Shown here: piece after piece, positions 58,671 through 64,000 of the stretch
Layout: each line of letters opens with the position of its first letter
Numbering within the stretch: position 1 is the first letter of the stretch
Assembly: GCF_024978135.1 (NCBI RefSeq)
Contig: NZ_JANTEZ010000004.1
Coordinates: 124,001 to 188,000 of the forward strand
Length of the DNA: 64,000 nt
Reading direction: 5' to 3'
Source: Herbiconiux gentiana
GTDB lineage: Bacteria; Actinomycetota; Actinomycetes; Actinomycetales; Microbacteriaceae
Program-made: the position numbers and the translations under genes
Notes under the pieces: generated by a model
What the model was told of the DNA's origin: nothing
The model's input: only the letters and a program-made list of their open reading frames with translations
Databases searched by the model: none

Positions 58671-60254
58671 TCAGTTGCGTTGGGCGGCGGCCAGGATCTC
58701 GGGGCCGCGGCGGTCGAAGATGCGGGCGCCGGCGATGACGCCCGCCACGAGCACCACGACGCCGACACCGAGGCCCGTCCAGAGCGAGACCCAGAGGTAC
58801 GCCGGGTCGCCGAAGACGCCGAGCACGCCGTAGACGATGGCCGGGGTGGAGAGCGCGATCGTGCCGAAGAGCGAGAACAGCTGCGCCAGCACCGAGGTGG
58901 GTCCGGTGGACTGCGGCTGCGTGAACGCGCTGTCGCCCGGGCGGGTGGCCGCGTAGGGGAAGCGCGCCGAGAAGACGCTGCCGAGGCCGAGGCCGGTGAG
59001 CACGAGGCAGGTGCACACGCCCAGGACGGCGGGCAGCGCATCCAGGTCGTCGGCGAAGAGCACGCTGAGGAACGAGCCGATGCCGATCAGCGGAACCGCG
59101 ATCAGCACGATCGGGATCATGCGCCCGATCCGGTCGGCGAGCCCCACCCGGCCGGCCACGAGGTGGAGCCACACCGCGGTGTTGTCGAAAGCGGTGTCGT
59201 TGTGCATCACCCAGCCGAGGAAGACGCACATCATCGGCAGCGGCAGGAGCGCCGTGTACCCGATCGGCACGCCGACGAAGGCGAACACCAGCACCGCGAG
59301 CACCGCCGGTGCGGGCACGATGACGAGCTGGGCGAAGTAGCGGGGGTCGCGCGCCCAGTAGGTGAGCACGCGGGCGGCGATGGCACCCGTGGGGGTGGAC
59401 GGGGTGCGGCCGAACCAGCCGAGGCCGGCCTCGTCGCGCAGCTCGTCGTCGCGCGTGCCGGGCGAGACCAGCATCAGGCCCACGAGACCCCGCCAGGCCA
59501 GCCAGAGCAGCCCCACGGTCGCCAGGGCGATCAGCAGCTTCAGCACCGCGTAGACCCACTGGCCGTTCACGGCCTCGGCGGGCACCGCCCAGGCGGCGCC
59601 GAGCGGCGTCCAGCCCAGGGCGCCGGCGAGGGCCGGCAGCACGCCGTCACCCGCTGACGCGTTGCCGCCCCAGCTCGTGATCATGAGCAGCAGGAGCCCG
59701 GGAACGAGCACCACGACGGCGAGCACACCCACCACGGCGCCGACCTCGCGGGCGCGGCGGCTGGTGAAGGCGAAGGAGGCCAGCGAGACCGAGATTCGGG
59801 CACCGAGCACGCAGGTGACCGCGCCGATGAGGCCGGAGACGATCGCCAGCAGGGTCGACCCGGGCGACTGCGACCAGGTGACGGCGGTGGCGAGCCCGAC
59901 GATCGTGACCACGAGCGCGGGCACTCCGAGGAACGACGCCGCCAGCAGCCCGATCGCGAGGCGGCCGTCGGTGACGCCGAACAGGGCGAACGAGCGCGGA
60001 TCGAGGCGGTCGGTGAGGCCGAACACCACCGGCACCAGCCAGAAGGCGGCGACGACGACGCTGCCGGAGATGACGACGATCGTGCGGGCGAGATCAGGGT
60101 CGGCGTCACGCAGGGTGACGAGCCCGGCCACGAGCGCGATGGTCATGACCGCCGCGTAGGCGAGGCCGATCAGCACCCCCACGAGCTGCGACGTCGGACG
60201 ACGCCCCGCGTTGCCGAGCAGCCGCAGTCTCAGTCGGAGGAACTCAGCAACCAT
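58671..60254 (-). CDS. ABC exporter membrane protein
   Basis: 527 residues with about 12 hydrophobic segments and no ATP-binding motif. It starts MVAEFLRLRLRLLGN and lies directly downstream of, and overlaps by 25 bases, an ABC ATPase gene, so it is its permease. The pair resembles uncharacterised actinobacterial exporters. The open frame extends upstream as a shadow of the ATPase gene; the ATG at 60254 is the sensible start. Confidence 0.82.
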   Translation of the reverse strand: MVAEFLRLRLRLLGNAGRRPTSQLVGVLIGLAYAAVMTIALVAGLVTLRDADPDLARTIVVISGSVVVAAFWLVPVVFGLTDRLDPRSFALFGVTDGRLAIGLLAASFLGVPALVVTIVGLATAVTWSQSPGSTLLAIVSGLIGAVTCVLGARISVSLASFAFTSRRAREVGAVVGVLAVVVLVPGLLLLMITSWGGNASAGDGVLPALAGALGWTPLGAAWAVPAEAVNGQWVYAVLKLLIALATVGLLWLAWRGLVGLMLVSPGTRDDELRDEAGLGWFGRTPSTPTGAIAARVLTYWARDPRYFAQLVIVPAPAVLAVLVFAFVGVPIGYTALLPLPMMCVFLGWVMHNDTAFDNTAVWLHLVAGRVGLADRIGRMIPIVLIAVPLIGIGSFLSVLFADDLDALPAVLGVCTCLVLTGLGLGSVFSARFPYAATRPGDSAFTQPQSTGPTSVLAQLFSLFGTIALSTPAIVYGVLGVFGDPAYLWVSLWTGLGVGVVVLVAGVIAGARIFDRRGPEILAAAQRN

Positions 60255-61528
60255 TCCATGCCTTCCGCGCTCTTGCGGCCGCCGGCCAGCTCGATGAAAC
60301 GCTCCTCGAGCGTGCCGCCCTCGCGCACCTCGTCGACCGTGCCCTTGGCGAGCACCCGGCCCTCGACGATGATGGCGACGCGGTCGCAGACGCGCTGGAT
60401 CATGTCCATGCTGTGGCTGGAGAGCACGACCGTGCCGCCGCCCGCCACGTAGCGCTCGAGGATCTCGACGACATTGGCCGCCGAGACCGGGTCGACCGAC
60501 TCGAACGGCTCGTCGAGCACCAGGATGCGCGGCGAATGGATCATCGAGCTCGCCAGGGCGATCTTCTTCGTCATGCCGACCGAGTAGTCGGAGACGAGGC
60601 GGTTGATCGCGTCCTCCAGCCCGAAGGCCACGGTGAGGTCGTCGGCGCGCTGACGCACGGTGGCCGAATCGAGACCGCGGAGGGTACCCGAGTAGTGCAG
60701 CAGCTGCCGGCCGGTGAGGCGGTCGAACAGGCGCAGCCGGTCGGGCAGCACGCCGATCAGGCGCTTCGCCGCCGCCGGGTCGCGCCAGACGTCGTGGCCG
60801 AAGACCGTGATGGAGCCGCCGCCCGGGCGCAGGAGACCCGTCGCCATGGAGAGCGTGGTGGTCTTGCCGGCGCCGTTCGGGCCGACGATGCCGTAGAACG
60901 AGCCCTGCGGCACGTCGATGTCGATGCCCGCGACGGCCGTGGTGCTGCCGAACTTCTTCGTCAGGCCCGAGATGGAGAGGCTGATGCGGGTGGGGTCGAG
61001 GTCGCGGACGACGGAGGCCGGGGTGGGGCGCTGGGCCGGGCGGCGGGCGGGGGTGCGGGGCTTGGAGGGGGTGCGGGGGGTGGGCTTCGCGGGGGTGGCG
61101 GTGGCGGGTGCGGCTGCGGCTGTCGCGGCTGCTGCTGTTGCACCAGCTGCGGCTGCGGCGGCGGGCTTGCGCTGGACGGGCTTGCGGGGGCTGGCCGGCT
61201 TCTTCACCGGGGCCTTCTCGGCGGGTTCGGGTGCAGCTGCGCCGGTGACGTCCGCGCTGCCTTCCGCGTCGGCGGCGGCGGCAGCGGCCTTCGCCGCGGC
61301 AGCCCGCTTGGCTGCGGCCGTCGTCGCGGCAGCCGTGCGGGGAGCGGCGGTCTTCGCCGCCGCAGTCTTCGCCGCCGGCGTCTTCGCCGCCGCGGGCGTG
61401 CGTTTCACCGGCTTGCGGGGCGCGGCGGAGCTCGTGGTCGCCGCCGAGGTGGTCGGCGACGTGCGTGGTGCGCGCTGTTCGCCCGAGCGCGCTCCTCCAG
61501 TGTCTGGAGTGTCTGACTCTGAGCTCAC
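60230..61528 (-). CDS. ABC transporter ATPase with histone-H1-like N-terminal extension
   Basis: 432 residues. Residues 20-185 are almost only Ala, Lys, Pro, Thr and Arg (PRKPVKRTPAAAKTP...), like a histone H1 tail. The ABC domain follows: Walker A GPNGAGKTT near 222, Walker B ILVLDEPFESVD near 340, and H-loop LSSHSMD. The signature is SVGMTKKI rather than LSGGQ. It energises the permease encoded next. The basic tail is not needed for ATPase function and its role is unknown. GTG start 6 bases after TAGGTT. Confidence 0.87.
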   Translation of the reverse strand: MSSESDTPDTGGARSGEQRAPRTSPTTSAATTSSAAPRKPVKRTPAAAKTPAAKTAAAKTAAPRTAAATTAAAKRAAAAKAAAAAADAEGSADVTGAAAPEPAEKAPVKKPASPRKPVQRKPAAAAAAGATAAAATAAAAPATATPAKPTPRTPSKPRTPARRPAQRPTPASVVRDLDPTRISLSISGLTKKFGSTTAVAGIDIDVPQGSFYGIVGPNGAGKTTTLSMATGLLRPGGGSITVFGHDVWRDPAAAKRLIGVLPDRLRLFDRLTGRQLLHYSGTLRGLDSATVRQRADDLTVAFGLEDAINRLVSDYSVGMTKKIALASSMIHSPRILVLDEPFESVDPVSAANVVEILERYVAGGGTVVLSSHSMDMIQRVCDRVAIIVEGRVLAKGTVDEVREGGTLEERFIELAGGRKSAEGMEWLLSSSD

Positions 61529-61534
61529 CGCACC

Positions 61535-61540
61535 AACCTA
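61535..61540 (-). promoter_or_regulatory. -10 box of the ABC ATPase gene
   Basis: TAGGTT on the minus strand, 6 bases before the GTG at 61528. Confidence 0.4.
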
Positions 61541-61773
61541 TCAATCCCGTCGAGACGCCGCACCGGCCCCAGATGCACGTTCACGAAGCCCCCAGTCTGA
61601 CACCCTCGGCCCCCCACCGGCGCATCACGAAACAGAAACGATACACGCCTTTCCCCTTGCCCCGAAAAGGGGGCATAGTACGCTGTCAGGAGGCATGAAG
61701 ACGTGTCTGGAACATGACCATGAGGTTAACCAGGCCTGAGAACTGGCCGAACCCATCGACCAGAGGAGAAACT

Positions 61774-62466
61774 ATGACCACGCAGGTCGTCATTCTCGCC
61801 GCCGGCATGGGCAGCCGCTTGGGCCGCTCGCTCCCGAAACCGCTCACCGAGCTGAGCGACGGGCGCACCATCATGGGGCAGCAGTTCGACAACATCCGGC
61901 ACACCTTCGGCAGCGCAGCCAAGGTCACCGTCGTCGTCGGCTACAAGCTCGAGCACATCATCGAGGCCTTCCCCGACGCGTCGTTCGTCTACAACGAGGA
62001 GTACGACCAGACGAACACCTCGAAGAGCCTGCTCCGCGCCCTCCAGGCGTCGACGTCGGGCGGGGTGCTGTGGATGAACGGCGACGTCGTCTTCTCCCCC
62101 AGCGTGCTCGACCGCACCGTCGCCCTGATCGCCCGCGACCAGTCGTTCGTCACGGTGAACACCGCGAAGGTCTCCGACGAAGAGGTCAAGTACACCACCA
62201 CCGCCGAGGGCTACATCGACGAGCTGTCGAAGACCGTCGTGGGCGGGCTCGGCGAGGCCGTGGGCATCAACTACATCTCCTCGCGCGACAAGGCGGCGTT
62301 CATCCGCCACCTGCAGCGCGTGAACGACCAGGACTACTTCGAGCGCGGCCTCGAGCTCGCCATCGAGAAAGACGGCGTGCTCGTCGAGCCGATCGACATC
62401 AGCGACCTGTACGCGGTCGAGGTCGACTTCGCCGAAGACCTGGAGCGCGCGAACCTCTTCGTGTGA
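61774..62466 (+). CDS. Sugar/choline-phosphate nucleotidyltransferase family protein
   Basis: 230 residues. The nucleotide-binding motif VVILAAGMGSRLGRSLPKPLTEL (6-28) and WMNGDVVFSPSVL with its metal-binding Asp define the NTP_transferase (LicC/phosphocholine cytidylyltransferase-like) fold. It activates a phospho-sugar or phosphocholine with CTP/UTP for a surface polymer. ATG at 61774 follows AGGAGA. It precedes the export genes and probably belongs to the same locus. Confidence 0.85.
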   Translation: MTTQVVILAAGMGSRLGRSLPKPLTELSDGRTIMGQQFDNIRHTFGSAAKVTVVVGYKLEHIIEAFPDASFVYNEEYDQTNTSKSLLRALQASTSGGVLWMNGDVVFSPSVLDRTVALIARDQSFVTVNTAKVSDEEVKYTTTAEGYIDELSKTVVGGLGEAVGINYISSRDKAAFIRHLQRVNDQDYFERGLELAIEKDGVLVEPIDISDLYAVEVDFAEDLERANLFV

Positions 62467-62525
62467 GCCGGGCGCCCGCGTGGCCGGGCATCCGTGTGAG
62501 CCGGGCATCCGGCTGGGCTCCGCGT
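62467..62525 (+). repeat. GTGAGCCGGGC repeats in the intergenic spacer
   Basis: GTGAGCCGGGC occurs twice (62463-62473 and 62494-62504) and GGGCATCCG twice between the nucleotidyltransferase and permease genes, suggesting a local duplication. Confidence 0.5.
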
Positions 62526-62561
62526 TAGGCTGAGGCGTCAGTCGACGAAAGGGCACCATCC

Positions 62562-63365
62562 GTGAGCGCAGCGACACAGCTGCCGCCGGCGCGCAAGGGC
62601 GGCGGATGGTCGCGCTACCGTCATTCGCTCTGGCTGCTGACCCGCCGAGATCTCCGGGTGCGCTACTCGACGTCCGCGCTCGGCTACGTCTGGTCGATCC
62701 TCGACCCGCTTGTCATGGCGGGCATCTACTGGTTCGTGTTCACGCAGGTGTTCCAGCGCCCCGTCGGAGCCGAGCCCTACATCGTCTTCCTGCTCTCGGC
62801 CCTGCTGCCGTGGATGTGGTTCAACGGCTCCGTCTCCGACTCGACGCGGGCGTTCCTTCGTGAGGCGAAGCTCATCCGCTCGACGAAGATCCCGCGCACC
62901 ATCTGGGTGAACCGCCTCGTGCTCTCCAAGGGCATCGAGTTCGTCGCGAGCATCCCGGTGCTCGCCTTCTTCGCCGTCTTCTCGGGTGCGGCCGTGAACG
63001 TCGACCTCGTCTGGTTCCCGCTCGGCATCCTGCTGCAGGCGGTGCTCACCGTCGGGGTCACCCTCATCGTCGCGCCGCTCGTGGTGTTCTTCCGCGACCT
63101 CGAGCGGGCCGTGAAGCTCGCGCTGCGCTTCCTGTTCTACGCCTCGCCCATCATCTACGGCACCCACGACCTGCCGGCCGAGCTGCAGGGCTGGGCGGCC
63201 TTCAACCCGCTGAGCGGCGTCTTCTCGCTCTACCGGGCGGGCTTTTTCCCCGACCAGCTCGACTGGTACCAGGTGGGCGTCGGCGGCCTGATGTCCCTGG
63301 TGCTGCTCGCGATCGGCGTCCTCGTCTTCCAGCGCTCGGAGCGCTCCGTGCTGAAGGAGATCTGA
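62562..63365 (+). CDS. ABC-2 type polysaccharide exporter permease (Wzm/TagG-like)
   Basis: 267 residues with about six membrane segments. RYRHSLWLLTRRDLRVRYSTSALGYVWSILDPL at the N terminus and FLREAKLIRSTKIPRTIWV after helix 2 are typical of O-antigen/teichoic acid exporters. It forms the transmembrane channel for a lipid-linked glycan. The stop overlaps the ATPase start by one base (TGATG). Confidence 0.93.
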   Translation: MSAATQLPPARKGGGWSRYRHSLWLLTRRDLRVRYSTSALGYVWSILDPLVMAGIYWFVFTQVFQRPVGAEPYIVFLLSALLPWMWFNGSVSDSTRAFLREAKLIRSTKIPRTIWVNRLVLSKGIEFVASIPVLAFFAVFSGAAVNVDLVWFPLGILLQAVLTVGVTLIVAPLVVFFRDLERAVKLALRFLFYASPIIYGTHDLPAELQGWAAFNPLSGVFSLYRAGFFPDQLDWYQVGVGGLMSLVLLAIGVLVFQRSERSVLKEI

Positions 63366-64000
63366 TGGGCGACGTCGGTTCGGGGGCGGCGCGGCAGGTG
63401 GCGGCGGGTCACGACGTCATCGCCGTGGAGAAGGTGGGCATCCGCTTCAAACGCAACCGCCGGGCCCGCCGCAGCTTCAAGGACCTGTTCGCCGGGCGCA
63501 CCCGTCGCTCGCGCCCCGACGAGTTCTGGGCGCTGCGCGACGTGAGTTTCACGGTGAAGCAGGGCGAGGCCATCGGCGTGATCGGCCGCAACGGCCAGGG
63601 CAAGTCGACCCTGCTGAAGCTCGTCGCCGAGGTCGTGCTGCCCGACGAGGGGCGTGTCGGCGTGTTCGAGGGCGTGGCGCCGCTGATCGAGATCACCGGC
63701 GGCTTCGTCGACGACCTCTCGGTGCGCGACAACGTCTATCTCACGGCGGGCCTGCACGGCATGACCCGCAAGGAGGTCGACGCCCGCTTCGAGTCGATCA
63801 TCGACTTCGCCGAGATCGGTGACTTCCTCGACACCCCGTACAAGCATCTGTCGAGCGGGATGCGCGTGCGCATCGCCTTCTCGGTCATCGCACAGCTCGA
63901 GGAGCCGATCATCCTGGTCGACGAGGTGTTGGCGGTGGGCGACAAGGGTTTCCGCGAGAAGTGCTACCGGCGCATCGAGGAGCTGCTGGCCGGCGGCCGC
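63365..64000 (+). CDS. ABC polysaccharide exporter ATPase (Wzt/TagH-like), partial
   Basis: The first 212 codons of a gene that runs past the window edge. ABC motifs: Walker A GRNGQGKST near 77, signature LSSGM near 158, Walker B IILVDEVLAVGD near 180. FWALRDVSFTVKQGEAIGVIG is typical of the Wzt/TagH group. It pairs with the permease before it. The C-terminal part, where any glycan-binding domain would be, is off-window. Confidence 0.93.
   Translation, partial: MGDVGSGAARQVAAGHDVIAVEKVGIRFKRNRRARRSFKDLFAGRTRRSRPDEFWALRDVSFTVKQGEAIGVIGRNGQGKSTLLKLVAEVVLPDEGRVGVFEGVAPLIEITGGFVDDLSVRDNVYLTAGLHGMTRKEVDARFESIIDFAEIGDFLDTPYKHLSSGMRVRIAFSVIAQLEEPIILVDEVLAVGDKGFREKCYRRIEELLAGGR

Overview
The window is a piece of a high-GC actinobacterial chromosome, most likely from the family Microbacteriaceae. 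The evidence is strong GC bias at third codon positions, GTG and TTG starts, a fused kgd-type 2-oxoglutarate enzyme, a SigR/RsrA pair, DUF3039 and septum-formation lipoprotein genes, and an actinobacterial tmRNA whose tag ends in FALAA. Assignment below family level is not possible from the sequence alone.

Layout. 0-4.8 kb: an S51-like amidotransferase, a phosphoribosyltransferase, an MFS pump, a short-chain dehydrogenase and a membrane acyltransferase. 4.9-7.5 kb: metY and metX for methionine from homoserine. 7.7-10.9 kb: a two-component cluster (sensor kinase, membrane partner, LuxR-type regulator). 11-17.8 kb: thiamine-binding protein, GT87-like mannosyltransferase, YceI protein, nnrD, old yellow enzyme and two CorC/CNNM-type proteins. 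18-21.8 kb: kgd. 21.9-22.7 kb: the thiol-stress pair sigR-rsrA. 22.8-30 kb: aroA-rsgA, hisN, a lipoprotein, a DUF72 protein, a phosphatase and an HtrA-like protease.

30.1-45.4 kb is an integrated element of about 15.3 kb with visibly lower GC. It is bounded by a 43-bp direct repeat (30114-30156 and 45374-45416) whose right copy forms the 3' end of the tmRNA gene ssrA. It carries integrase, a divergent repressor/excisionase switch, small regulatory genes, a replication-like gene with direct repeats, a P27-type terminase small subunit and a tape measure protein. No portal, capsid, large terminase or lysis gene is visible. It is therefore either a decayed prophage or a satellite (PICI-like) element. 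Its right third is cargo: a membrane-anchored protein, a STAS-like protein, a GHKL ATPase and an OLD-family ATPase/TOPRIM nuclease. This has the look of an anti-phage cassette. The STAS-like/GHKL pair is my best candidate for an undescribed system.

45.4-64 kb returns to core genome: ssrA and, 2 kb away, smpB; ftsEX and prfB; tRNA-Leu; DedA and CDF transporters; the rdgB-rph-murI operon; pncB; an ABC exporter; and the start of a surface-polysaccharide export locus (nucleotidyltransferase, Wzm/TagG-type permease, Wzt/TagH-type ATPase), which runs off the window.

Two window-wide patterns stand out. At least 19 genes have a TAnnnT hexamer 6-8 bases before the start codon, as expected for leaderless mRNAs. 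The hexamer GGATGC/GCATCC recurs even where it forces otherwise rare codons.
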